From the NCBI RefSeq assembly GCF_014192575.1, contig NZ_JACHYC010000005.1, forward strand, positions 124,001-188,000: a DNA stretch of 64,000 nt, written 5' to 3'. The stretch's first letter is position 1; each line of letters begins with the position of its first letter. The notes below the pieces were generated by a model. That model was not told the origin of the DNA. It did no database searches and saw only the letters and a list, made by a program, of their open reading frames with translations. Origin of the DNA: Variovorax sp. Sphag1AA (GTDB lineage Bacteria > Pseudomonadota > Gammaproteobacteria > Burkholderiales > Burkholderiaceae_C). Positions 35,077 through 43,639 of this stretch are shown piece after piece. The translations under genes were made by a program, and so were the position numbers.

Positions 35077-36924
35077 ATGGAACACCACCTGCCGGGCTGG
35101 CTGCTCAACTCGCTCATCTATCTTGGCGCCGCGGTGCTGGTCGTGCCGCTGTCGAAAGCCATCGGGCTGGGCTCGATCATCGGTTACCTCGCGGCGGGCA
35201 TCGCCATCGGGCCGTGGGGACTCGGGCTGGTCACGAACGTCGAGGACATCCTTCATTTCGCCGAATTCGGCGTGGTGCTGATGCTGTTTCTCGTCGGACT
35301 CGAACTGGAGCCGAAGCGACTCTGGAGCCTGCGCGGGCCGATCTTCGGCTGGGGTTCGGCGCAGGTGCTGGGATGTGCAGCGATCCTGTTCTTTGCCGGG
35401 TGCCTCGCGGGCGCCAGCTGGCGAGTCGCACTGGTGGCGGCGCTCGGACTTGCGCTCTCGTCGACCGCGATCGCACTGCAGGTGTTCGGAGAGCGCAACC
35501 TGCTGCTGACGCCGAGCGGCCAGTCGGGCTTCTCGATCCTGCTGTTCCAGGATGTGGCCGCGATTCCGATCCTCGCGTTGCTGCCGCTGTTGGCCATCAG
35601 TCACGACGTCGATTCGGGTGTGAGCAGTTCCGATCGGCTCATCGAAGGGTTGAAGATCGTCGCCGTGATCGCCGCCATCGTGATCGGCGGCCGGCTGGCC
35701 TTGCGTCCATTGCTGCGATGGATCGCACGCAGCAGGACGCCCGAAATCTTTACCGCCGCCTCTCTGCTGCTGGTGGTTGCCATTGCCGCGCTGATGCAAT
35801 TCATCGGCCTGTCGATGGCGCTCGGTGCCTTTCTCGCCGGTGTGCTGCTGGCGGAAAGCGAATATCGCCGCGAGCTCGAAACCGATATCGAGCCCTTCAA
35901 GGGCCTGCTGCTCGGCCTCTTCTTCATCGCAGTGGGCATGAGCATCGATTTCGGCGTGCTGATCGCGCATCCGCTGCTGATGGCGGCGGTGGTGATCGGA
36001 TTCATGGCGCTGAAGGCCGCGGTGATCTATGGACTCGCCAAGCTGATGCATGTGCCCTACCAGCAGCGCCCGGTGTTCACGCTCTTGCTCGCGCAGGGCG
36101 GCGAGTTCGCCTTCGTGGTGTTCCAGGCGGCTGGGCCGGACGTGCTACCGGCCAACGTTGCCTCGTTCCTGATCGGCGCGGTCGCGCTGTCGATGCTGAT
36201 TTCGCCGCTGCTGTTGGTGGCCGTCGACAAGTGGGTGCTGGCGCGCCACACCGTCCAGAAACCGAGCTCGATGGAAGAAATCTCCGAACAGCAGGACGCG
36301 AAGGTGGTCATTTGCGGATTCGGCCGATATGGGCAGATCATCGGCCGCATGCTGAGCGCGCAAGGGCTGAAGATCACCGTGCTCGACCACGACCCCGACA
36401 CCATCGAAAGCCTGCGCGAGTTCGGCTTCCGTGTGTTCTATGGCGATGCAACCCGGCTCGACCTGCTGCGCACGGCGGGCGCGGGCACCGCCAAGGTCGT
36501 GGTGGTCGCGGTGGACGACATGGAGCAGTCGCTCAAGATCGTCGACCTGCTGCGCGACAACTTCCCCAACGCGAAGATCGTCGCGCGGGCGCGAAACGTG
36601 GCGCACCTCTACCACTTGCTCGACCGCAAGATCGAATCGATCGAACGCGAAGTCTTCGAGTCCTCGCTGCGCAGCGCCCGCTCGGTTCTCGAGGGGCTGG
36701 GTTGGCCTGCGCACGAAGCGCGTGAAACCGCGATGCGTTTTCGGCTGCGCAACATCCAGCTCATGCACGAGACCTATCCGCACTACAAGGACCGCGCGAA
36801 GCTCATCGCGGTTGCCAAGGAAGGTCGACAGCAGTTCCAGGAGCAGATGGCGCGCGAGCGCGAAGAGCGGCGCGAGCGATCCCATGTGGACTGGGACCGC
36901 ATCGATGACGAGCGGACCTCCTGA
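35077..36924 (+). CDS. kefC: KefB/KefC-type glutathione-regulated potassium efflux antiporter
   Basis: The 615-residue protein has an N-terminal CPA2 exchanger domain with about twelve membrane segments (residues 1-385; LFQDVAAIPILALLPL carries the ion-site aspartate) and a C-terminal RCK domain from about 405 with VVICGFGRYGQIIGRML. It exports potassium in exchange for protons when glutathione adducts bind, acidifying the cell to protect it. Length and domain order match the KefB/KefC family. It forms an operon with the upstream oxidoreductase. Confidence 0.93.
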   Translation: MEHHLPGWLLNSLIYLGAAVLVVPLSKAIGLGSIIGYLAAGIAIGPWGLGLVTNVEDILHFAEFGVVLMLFLVGLELEPKRLWSLRGPIFGWGSAQVLGCAAILFFAGCLAGASWRVALVAALGLALSSTAIALQVFGERNLLLTPSGQSGFSILLFQDVAAIPILALLPLLAISHDVDSGVSSSDRLIEGLKIVAVIAAIVIGGRLALRPLLRWIARSRTPEIFTAASLLLVVAIAALMQFIGLSMALGAFLAGVLLAESEYRRELETDIEPFKGLLLGLFFIAVGMSIDFGVLIAHPLLMAAVVIGFMALKAAVIYGLAKLMHVPYQQRPVFTLLLAQGGEFAFVVFQAAGPDVLPANVASFLIGAVALSMLISPLLLVAVDKWVLARHTVQKPSSMEEISEQQDAKVVICGFGRYGQIIGRMLSAQGLKITVLDHDPDTIESLREFGFRVFYGDATRLDLLRTAGAGTAKVVVVAVDDMEQSLKIVDLLRDNFPNAKIVARARNVAHLYHLLDRKIESIEREVFESSLRSARSVLEGLGWPAHEARETAMRFRLRNIQLMHETYPHYKDRAKLIAVAKEGRQQFQEQMAREREERRERSHVDWDRIDDERTS

Positions 36925-36934
36925 GTCCGCGCTT

Positions 36935-37801
36935 TTACTTCGCGAGCTTTAGCAGGCGAATCGCGTTGTCCTTGAGGATGCCGGGCATCACTTCCGGCTT
37001 GAAGCCGGCTTCCTCGAAATCCTTCATCCAGCGATCAGGGGTGATCAGCGGATAGTCGCTACCAAAAAGCACGCGGTCCTTGAGCAGCGTGTTGGCGTAC
37101 TGCACCAGCTGCTTCGGGAAGTACTTCGGGCTCCAGCCGGAGAGGTCGATCCACACGTTGGGCTTGTGCGTTGCCACGCTCAACGCCTCGTCCTGCCACG
37201 GGAAGCTCGGGTGGGCCATGACGATCTGCATGTCGGGGAAGTCGATGGCCACGTCGTCGAGATGCATCGGATTGCTGTATTCGAGCCGCAGCCCGCCGCC
37301 GCAGCGCATGCCGGAACCGATGCCACTGTGGCCGGTGTGGAACACCGCCGGCAGGCCGTACTCGTTGATGACTTCGTAGATCGGCCATGCCATCCGGTCG
37401 TACGGGTGGAAGCCCTGCACCGTCGGATGGAACTTGAAGCCCTTGACACCGTGCTCCTCGATGAGCCGCCGCGCTTCGCGAGCACCCATCTTTCCCTTGT
37501 GGGGATCGATGCTGGCGAAGGCGATCATGATGTCCGGGTTCTTCTGCGCAGCCTCGGCGATCTCTTCGTTCGGGATACGTCGGCGGCCGAGGTTCGACTC
37601 CGCGTCGACCATGAACATCACGAGGCCGATCTTGCGTTCGCGGTAGTAGTCGATGCTTTCCTGGATGGTCGGCCGGCGGCTCGAACGGAAGTACTTGTCG
37701 GCCGCGCGGTCGTATTCCTCGCCGTAGTTGTCGAAAGGATTCCAGCAACTCACCTCGGCATGCGTGTGAGTGTCGATGGCGATCAGGTTCTCGTAGTCCA
37801 T
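36935..37801 (-). CDS. Amidohydrolase family (PF04909-type) metal-dependent hydrolase
   Basis: A 288-residue TIM-barrel amidohydrolase. The N-terminal IDTHTHAE gives the HxH metal pair, GFKFHPTVQGFHP and VFHTGHSG give further histidines, and VLFGSDYPLITPDRW gives the catalytic aspartate. Relatives decarboxylate or hydrate aromatic ring-cleavage acids. It is divergent, 115 bases away, from the hydroxycinnamate operon and shares the region with its operator. I infer a step in that pathway, possibly hydrolysis of an aryl beta-keto intermediate; this is not proven. A GGAG ribosome binding site precedes the ATG. Confidence 0.82.
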   Translation of the reverse strand: MDYENLIAIDTHTHAEVSCWNPFDNYGEEYDRAADKYFRSSRRPTIQESIDYYRERKIGLVMFMVDAESNLGRRRIPNEEIAEAAQKNPDIMIAFASIDPHKGKMGAREARRLIEEHGVKGFKFHPTVQGFHPYDRMAWPIYEVINEYGLPAVFHTGHSGIGSGMRCGGGLRLEYSNPMHLDDVAIDFPDMQIVMAHPSFPWQDEALSVATHKPNVWIDLSGWSPKYFPKQLVQYANTLLKDRVLFGSDYPLITPDRWMKDFEEAGFKPEVMPGILKDNAIRLLKLAK

Positions 37802-37870
37802 GGCGTTGTCTCCAACGGGTTTTAGGCTTAGGGTAAGTCCTCATGCCGCGGGTCAATGTGCGGCTTGAAT

Positions 37871-37889
37871 TGGTTATTTTTCATAACCA
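37871..37889. promoter_or_regulatory. Inverted-repeat operator inside the hydroxycinnamate operon promoter
   Basis: TGGTTAT-TTTTC-ATAACCA is a perfect inverted repeat with 7-bp arms. It sits inside a predicted promoter: -35 TTGAAT at 37865-37870, a 17-bp spacer, and -10 CATAAT at 37888-37893. Binding would block RNA polymerase. The size and symmetry suit a MarR dimer, and a MarR gene closes the cluster at 49921, so that protein is the likely repressor, released by a hydroxycinnamoyl-CoA. Confidence 0.78.
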
Positions 37890-37916
37890 TAATCGATCGC
37901 AACCCGGAATGCAATC

Positions 37917-38690
37917 ATGACCCACACCGATCTCCAGCTCGAACTCCAGGACAACATCGCCATCGTGCGCCTCACCCGCGCCAGCAAGCGCAATGCGTTG
38001 TCCGATGCGCTGATCCTCGCGCTGCGCAACACGTTTGAAAACCTCCCGTCCTCGGTTCGCGCCGCGGTCATCGACGGCGAGGGCCCGCATTTCTGCGCCG
38101 GCCTCGATCTCTCCGAACTCCAGGAGCGCGATGCGGGCCAGGGCCTCATCCATTCGCGCACGTGGCATGCGGCGCTCGAACTCGTCCAGCATGGCCCGGT
38201 CCCGGTGATCGCGGCGCTGCACGGCGCGGTCGTCGGCGGCGGCCTGGAGCTCGCGAGCGCCTGCCATATCCGCGTCGCGGACAGCACCACCTTCTACGCA
38301 TTGCCGGAAGGCTCGCGCGGCATCTTCGTCGGCGGCGGCGGCTCGGTACGCATCCCCAAGCTCATCGGTGCGGCACGCATGACCGACATGATGCTCACAG
38401 GCCGCGTCTACAACGCCGAGGAAGGCGAACGCGCCGGCTTTGCGCAATACCTCGTTCCCGAGGGCACTGCTTTCGACAAGGCCGTCGAACTCGCCAAACG
38501 CGTCGCAACGAATGCGCCGCTGACCAATTACGCACTGATGCACGCCCTGCCGCGAATCGCCGAGCAGCCGGCCGACCATGGCTTCTTCACCGAAGCGCTG
38601 ATGGCCGGCATCGCCCAGAGCGCGCCCGAAGCCAAGGAGCGCGTGCGCGCCTTCCTCGAAGGCAAGGCGAACAAAGTGCAGAAGAACTGA
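37917..38690 (+). CDS. Enoyl-CoA hydratase (crotonase family), likely for feruloyl-CoA
   Basis: The 257-residue crotonase keeps both catalytic glutamates, E111 in GGGLELASAC and E131 in YALPEGSRG, and the oxyanion glycines at HFCAGLD and VVGGG. It would add water to the double bond of feruloyl- or p-coumaroyl-CoA. Hydroxycinnamoyl-CoA hydratase-lyases also belong to this family; I cannot see from sequence whether this one also performs the retro-aldol step. It is the first gene of the operon, and feruloyl-CoA synthase follows 17 bases later. Confidence 0.88.
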   Translation: MTHTDLQLELQDNIAIVRLTRASKRNALSDALILALRNTFENLPSSVRAAVIDGEGPHFCAGLDLSELQERDAGQGLIHSRTWHAALELVQHGPVPVIAALHGAVVGGGLELASACHIRVADSTTFYALPEGSRGIFVGGGGSVRIPKLIGAARMTDMMLTGRVYNAEEGERAGFAQYLVPEGTAFDKAVELAKRVATNAPLTNYALMHALPRIAEQPADHGFFTEALMAGIAQSAPEAKERVRAFLEGKANKVQKN

Positions 38691-38707
38691 GACATCCCGG
38701 AACTCCC

Positions 38708-40594
38708 ATGTCAGTCACCCGCCAACCCACCATCACGCCGCGCTACCGCCCGGTGACCTTCGGCGTGCGTCACGTCAACGTGCGCGAAGGCGCCGCCGGC
38801 GTGCGCTACCTCGAAGCAGCCGAGCCGCTCGGCAGCTACGCGGAGCGCATCACCGACCGCCTGATGCACTGGGCCGAGACCGCACCCGACCGCAGTTTCA
38901 TGGCCCGCCGCGAGCAACTGCCCGACGGCACGACCGGCGAGTGGCAACACCTCAGCTATGCGAAGGTGCTGCAGGACGCACGCCGCATCGGCCAGGCGCT
39001 GCTCAACCGCGGCCTCAACGCCGAGCGGCCCGTGATGATCCTGAGCGAGAACAGCCTCGAGCACGCGCAACTCGCGCTCGCCTGCATCTACGCCGGCATC
39101 CCCTATTGCCCTGCCTCGCCCGCGTACTCCACCGTCAGCCAGGACTACGAGAAGCTGCGCCACATCTTCAACACGCTGACGCCCGGGTTGGTCTTCGCAA
39201 GCGACGCGAGTCGTTTCGGTCGTGCGATCGCGTCGGTGGTGCCGTCCGATGTCGAAGTGGTCTTGCACAACGAAACGCCCTCATCCGAACTCGCAGGCCG
39301 CGCGATCACCACCTTCCAGAGCCTGCTGGACACACCCGCCACGCCGGCGGTCGACGCTGCGATGGCCGCCACCGGGCCGGACACGATCACCAAGTTCCTC
39401 TTCACCTCGGGCTCGACCAAGATGCCCAAGGCGGTCGTCAACACGCAGCGCATGTGGTGTGCCAACCAGGTGCAGATCGCGCAGTCGATGCCATCGCTGG
39501 CCGACGAGCCCCCGGTGCTCGTCGACTGGCTCCCATGGAACCACACCTTCGGCAGCAACCACAACGTCGGCATCACGATCTATCACGGCGGCACGCTCTA
39601 CATCGACGACGGCAAGCCAACCCCCGCCGGCATGGCCGAGACGCTGCGCAACCTGCGAGAGATCGCACCGACCGTGTACTTCAACGTGCCGACCGGCTTC
39701 GAGGCCATCGCCAATGCGATGCGGACCGATGCGCAACTGCGCAAGACGCTGCTGTCGCGCGTGCGCATGTTCTTCTACTCCGGTGCTGCGCTTGCCCAGC
39801 CGGTGTGGGACCTGCTCCATGAAATCCAGGAAGCCGAGATCGGCGAACGCATCGTGATGGCGACCGGCCTCGGCATGACCGAATCCGGCCCTTCGGCGAT
39901 GTTCATCAACAGCCCAGACGTGCGTGCCGGCGATGTCGGTGTGCCCACGCCGGGCATGACGCTCAAGCTCATCGACGTCGACGGCAAGGTCGAAGTGCGC
40001 TATCGCGGCCCCAACGTCACGCCAGGCTACTGGCGCTCGCCGGAAGCCACGCGCGAGGCCTTCGACGAAGAAGGCTATCTGTGCACTGGCGACGCGGTGA
40101 AGTGGATCGACGAGAACGACGTGCACCGCGGCCTGCGCTTCGACGGACGCATCGCCGAGGACTTCAAGCTCGCCACCGGCACCTTCGTAAGCGTCGGCCC
40201 GCTCCGCGCAAGGATCATTGCCGCCGGCGCGCCCTATGTGCAGGACGTGGTGCTGACGGGCATCAACCTCAAGGAAGTCGGCGCGCTGATCTTCCCGACG
40301 CAGGCAGTGCGCCAGCTCGCAGGCCTTGCGTCCGACGCGCCGATGCGCGCGGTGGTCGAGAGCGCGCCGGTGCAGGCGCAGATCCAGCAACTGCTCGACA
40401 CGCTCGCCAAATCGAGCACCGGCAGCGCTAACCGCATTGCGCGCGCGCACGTCGTTTCGGAGCCGCCTTCGATCGACAAGGGCGAGGTGACCGACAAGGG
40501 CTCGATCAACCAGCGCGCCGTGCTCAAGCACCGCGCCGATTTGGTGGAAGCCCTGCACACCGACGCGCTGCCTTTCACGTTGAAGCCCCAGTAA
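38708..40594 (+). CDS. Feruloyl-CoA synthase
   Basis: A 628-residue AMP-forming ligase. The phosphate loop is LFTSGSTKMPKAVVN, and the feruloyl-CoA synthase type is shown by LGSYAERITDRLMHWAETAP near the start and LVDWLPWNHTFGSNHNVG. MATGLGMTESGP and TGDAVKW follow in order. It activates ferulate and related acids to CoA thioesters. The start at 38708 has a GGAA ribosome binding site. It is the entry enzyme of the locus. Confidence 0.93.
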   Translation: MSVTRQPTITPRYRPVTFGVRHVNVREGAAGVRYLEAAEPLGSYAERITDRLMHWAETAPDRSFMARREQLPDGTTGEWQHLSYAKVLQDARRIGQALLNRGLNAERPVMILSENSLEHAQLALACIYAGIPYCPASPAYSTVSQDYEKLRHIFNTLTPGLVFASDASRFGRAIASVVPSDVEVVLHNETPSSELAGRAITTFQSLLDTPATPAVDAAMAATGPDTITKFLFTSGSTKMPKAVVNTQRMWCANQVQIAQSMPSLADEPPVLVDWLPWNHTFGSNHNVGITIYHGGTLYIDDGKPTPAGMAETLRNLREIAPTVYFNVPTGFEAIANAMRTDAQLRKTLLSRVRMFFYSGAALAQPVWDLLHEIQEAEIGERIVMATGLGMTESGPSAMFINSPDVRAGDVGVPTPGMTLKLIDVDGKVEVRYRGPNVTPGYWRSPEATREAFDEEGYLCTGDAVKWIDENDVHRGLRFDGRIAEDFKLATGTFVSVGPLRARIIAAGAPYVQDVVLTGINLKEVGALIFPTQAVRQLAGLASDAPMRAVVESAPVQAQIQQLLDTLAKSSTGSANRIARAHVVSEPPSIDKGEVTDKGSINQRAVLKHRADLVEALHTDALPFTLKPQ

Positions 40595-40618
40595 GCACAA
40601 CCCAAGGAGACACCCGAC

Positions 40619-41383
40619 ATGAACATCCAAGGACAAGCCGCACTCGTCACCGGCGGCGCATCCGGCCTCGGCGAAGCCACTGCGCGCGAGCTCGCGCGGC
40701 TCGGCGCCAAGGTCGCCGTGCTGGACGTGAACGCCGCGCTCGCGGAGAAGGTTGCGGCCGAGATCGGCGGCATCGCCTGCGTCTGCGACATCACGCAGGC
40801 CGACAGCGTCAATGCGGCACTCGACAAGGCCGAGGCCGCTCACGGCCCCGCGCGCATCCTGATGAACGTCGCCGGCATCGGCAGCGCCAAGCGCATCGTC
40901 GGCAAGGACGGCAACCCTGCACCGCTCGAAGACTTCACGCGCGTGGTCAACGTGAACCTGATCGGCGCCTACAACATCAGCCGCCTGTACGCAGCACGGT
41001 GCGCCAAGCTCGAACCGCTGGAAGGCGGCGAGCGCGGCGTGATGATGTTCACCGCATCGGTCGCGGCATTCGATGGGCAGGTCGGCCAGCAGGCCTACAG
41101 CGCCTCGAAAGGTGGCCTTGTCGGCATGACGCTGCCGATGGCGCGCGATCTCGCGCAGCACGGCATCCGCGTCTGCACGGTCGCGCCGGGGCTGTTCGCG
41201 ACGCCGTTGCTCAAGGAACTGCCGGAGCCCGTCCAGCAGTCGCTCGCCGCATCGATCCCCTTCCCGCCGCGCCTTGGCAAGCCTTCGGAATTCGCCGAGC
41301 TGGCCTGCCACATCGTGACCAACGGCCATCTCAACGGCGAAGTGATCCGCCTCGACGGCGCCCTGCGCATGGCACCGCGCTGA
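40619..41383 (+). CDS. Short-chain dehydrogenase, 3-hydroxyacyl-CoA dehydrogenase-like
   Basis: A 254-residue SDR with the cofactor motif VTGGASGLGEATA, NVAGIG, and the Y-x3-K site in QQAYSASKGG. The overall pattern (FTASVAAFDGQVGQQAYSASK, VAPGLFATPLL) resembles type II 3-hydroxyacyl-CoA dehydrogenases. In this operon it would oxidise the beta-hydroxy acyl-CoA made by the hydratase, as in beta-oxidation. An AAGGAGA ribosome binding site precedes the ATG; the same CCCAAGGAGACA leader occurs before the next gene. Confidence 0.88.
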   Translation: MNIQGQAALVTGGASGLGEATARELARLGAKVAVLDVNAALAEKVAAEIGGIACVCDITQADSVNAALDKAEAAHGPARILMNVAGIGSAKRIVGKDGNPAPLEDFTRVVNVNLIGAYNISRLYAARCAKLEPLEGGERGVMMFTASVAAFDGQVGQQAYSASKGGLVGMTLPMARDLAQHGIRVCTVAPGLFATPLLKELPEPVQQSLAASIPFPPRLGKPSEFAELACHIVTNGHLNGEVIRLDGALRMAPR

Positions 41384-41419
41384 ACCGAACTTTTGTAGCG
41401 ACCCAAGGAGACAGTCCTC

Positions 41420-42562
41420 ATGAACTTCAAGAAAGCATCCCTCGCCGCCGCGCTCGCGCTCGGCCTCTTCGGCATCGCGCATGCCGACCTCACCGTGGGC
41501 GTAGTGCTGCCGCTCACCGGCCCTGCATCGGGCCTCGGCATTCCGATGAAGAACCAGATCGCGCTGTGGCCCAAGTCCATCGCCGGCGAGAACCTCAAGC
41601 TCGTGGTGCTCGACGATGCCACCGACCCCACCACGGGCGTCAAGGACGCGCAGCGCCTCGTGACCGAGGACAAGGTCGACGTCATCATTGGCTCGGCCGC
41701 GACGCCGGTCGCAATCCCCATGGCCGATGTGGCCGCCGAATCGGGCACTGCGCAGCTCGCTGCTTCGCCGGCCGGCCTGCCGCCAGGCAAGGACAAGTGG
41801 ACCTTCCGCCTGCCGCAGTCGAATGACGTGATGGCCTACGCCGTCGTACAGCACATGAAGAGCCAGAAGGTGAAGACCATCGGCTTCCTCGGCTACACCG
41901 ACGCCTACGGCGAGCTGTGGCTCAAGGCGCTGCAGGCCGAAGCCGAGAAGAACGGCATGAAGATCGTCGCCACCGAGCGCTTCGGTCGCGCCGACACCAG
42001 CGTCACCGCGCAGGTGCTGAAGATCACCTCGGCCAATCCCGATGCGATCCTGATCGTGGCCTCGGGCAGCGGCGCGGGCATGCCGCAAAAGGCTGTGATG
42101 GAGCGCGGCTTCAAGGGCAAGGTCTACCAGACGCATGCCGCCGCGACCCAGGATCTGATGCGCACCGCCGGCAAGGACGCCGAAGGCACCTTCGTCGTCT
42201 CCGGCCCCGCCACCGTCGCCGAGCAGTTGCCCGAGACCCATCCGTCGAAGAAGCAGGCAGTGGCCTTCGTCACCGAATACGAGAAGGCCTACGGCCCGAA
42301 CTCGCGCAACCAGTTCGCCGCGCACAGCGCCGATGCGCTCACCATCCTCGAAAAGGCGGTGCCGATCGCGCTCAAGAAAGCCAAGCCCGGCACGCCCGAA
42401 TTCCGTTCCGCACTGCGCGACGCATTCGAGACGATGGGCCGCACGACGATCGCGCACGGCGTGCTCGAGTGGACGCCGCAGAACCACTGGGGCTACACCA
42501 ACGAAACCGGCGTGATCCTGAAGGTCGTCAACGGCCAGTTCAAGGTCGAGCAGCCCCAGTAA
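41420..42562 (+). CDS. ABC transporter substrate-binding protein (branched-chain amino acid type)
   Basis: The 380-residue protein starts with a signal peptide (residues 1-22, ending AHA-DLTV) and continues as a type I periplasmic binding protein: GVVLPLTGPASGLG, LVVLDDATDPTTGV and DVIIGSAATPVA. LivK-like proteins with aromatic ligands are known, and the locus suggests a hydroxycinnamate or related aromatic acid as ligand. It is the first of four transporter genes inside the catabolic operon. Confidence 0.92.
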   Translation: MNFKKASLAAALALGLFGIAHADLTVGVVLPLTGPASGLGIPMKNQIALWPKSIAGENLKLVVLDDATDPTTGVKDAQRLVTEDKVDVIIGSAATPVAIPMADVAAESGTAQLAASPAGLPPGKDKWTFRLPQSNDVMAYAVVQHMKSQKVKTIGFLGYTDAYGELWLKALQAEAEKNGMKIVATERFGRADTSVTAQVLKITSANPDAILIVASGSGAGMPQKAVMERGFKGKVYQTHAAATQDLMRTAGKDAEGTFVVSGPATVAEQLPETHPSKKQAVAFVTEYEKAYGPNSRNQFAAHSADALTILEKAVPIALKKAKPGTPEFRSALRDAFETMGRTTIAHGVLEWTPQNHWGYTNETGVILKVVNGQFKVEQPQ

Positions 42563-42596
42563 TCGCAGGAAGCGCTTCGCGCGATAGAGCCCCGCC

Positions 42597-43637
42597 ATGG
42601 ACTTCTCAATTGCCAGCATCCTGACGCTGGACGGACTCACGAACGGGGCGATCTACGCGCTGCTCGGCATGGGCATCGTGCTCGTGTTCACGGTGACCCG
42701 TGTCATCTTCATTCCGCAGGGCGAATTCGTCGCCTATGGCGCGCTGACGCTCGCCATCTTCCAGACCGGCAAGGTGCCCGGTACGGTCTGGCTGTTGCTG
42801 ATCCTCGCCGGTGTCGCGGCCGCCATGGAACTCGTGAGCACCTGGCGTCACCGAGGCCACATTGCGCCGGCGATCAAGGCTGCAGCGCGCATGTTCGTGC
42901 TGCCCGCCATCGTCTGCGCGGTGTCGGCGTGGGCCGCGCCGCGCAACCTGCCGCTCGCGGTGCAGGCGTTCCTGACGCTCTGCATCGTCACGGCCTACGG
43001 ACCGCTGGTCTACCGCGTCGCCTACCAGTCGCTCGCGGGTGCGAGCTCGCTGGTGCTGCTGATCGTCTCGGTCGGCGTGCATTTCGCGATGACCGGACTC
43101 GGTCTGCTGTTCTTCGGCGCGGAAGGATTTCGCAATCCGCCGTTCTGGGACGAACGCTTCTCCATCGGCCCGCTCAACGTGAACGGGCAGGCGGTCATCA
43201 TCTTTCTTGCCTCGGCCGCATTGATCGTGATGCTGTGGCTCTACTTCGAGCGCACGCTCTACGGCAAGGCCTTGCGCGCCACGGCGGTCAACCGGCTCGG
43301 TGCGCGGCTGATGGGTATCTCGACGCAGGCCGCGGGGCAACTCACCTTCGCGATGGCGGCACTGATCGGCGCGCTCTCTGGCCTGCTGATCGGTCCGACC
43401 ACCACCATCTTCTATGACTCGGGCTTTCTCATTGGCCTCAAGGGCTTCGTGGCCGGCGTGATCGCGGGGCTTGCGAGCTACCCGGGCGCGCTGATCGGAG
43501 CGCTCGGCGTGGGGGTCATCGAATCCTTCGGCTCGTTCTGGGCCAGCTCCTTCAAGGAAGTGATCGTCTTCACGATCATCCTTCCCGTTCTCCTGTGGCG
43601 CTCGCTGCGCAGCGGCCATTCCGACGAAGAACACTGA
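42597..43637 (+). CDS. ABC transporter permease, LivH type
   Basis: A 346-residue inner-membrane protein with about nine helices, beginning LDGLTNGAIYALLGMGIVLV, the LivH signature, and ending GVIAGLASYPGALIGALGVGVIES. It forms half of the membrane channel for the transporter. It starts 34 bases after the binding protein gene and stops 2 bases before the permease-ATPase fusion gene. Confidence 0.93.
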   Translation: MDFSIASILTLDGLTNGAIYALLGMGIVLVFTVTRVIFIPQGEFVAYGALTLAIFQTGKVPGTVWLLLILAGVAAAMELVSTWRHRGHIAPAIKAAARMFVLPAIVCAVSAWAAPRNLPLAVQAFLTLCIVTAYGPLVYRVAYQSLAGASSLVLLIVSVGVHFAMTGLGLLFFGAEGFRNPPFWDERFSIGPLNVNGQAVIIFLASAALIVMLWLYFERTLYGKALRATAVNRLGARLMGISTQAAGQLTFAMAALIGALSGLLIGPTTTIFYDSGFLIGLKGFVAGVIAGLASYPGALIGALGVGVIESFGSFWASSFKEVIVFTIILPVLLWRSLRSGHSDEEH

Positions 43638-43639
43638 TC

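Noticed and set aside
39281..42640. A 1119-codon open frame on the minus strand
   Set aside because: It lies antisense to feruloyl-CoA synthase, the SDR and the binding protein. Its translation is low-complexity His/Arg/Asp-rich with no recognisable domain, a by-product of GC-rich codon use.
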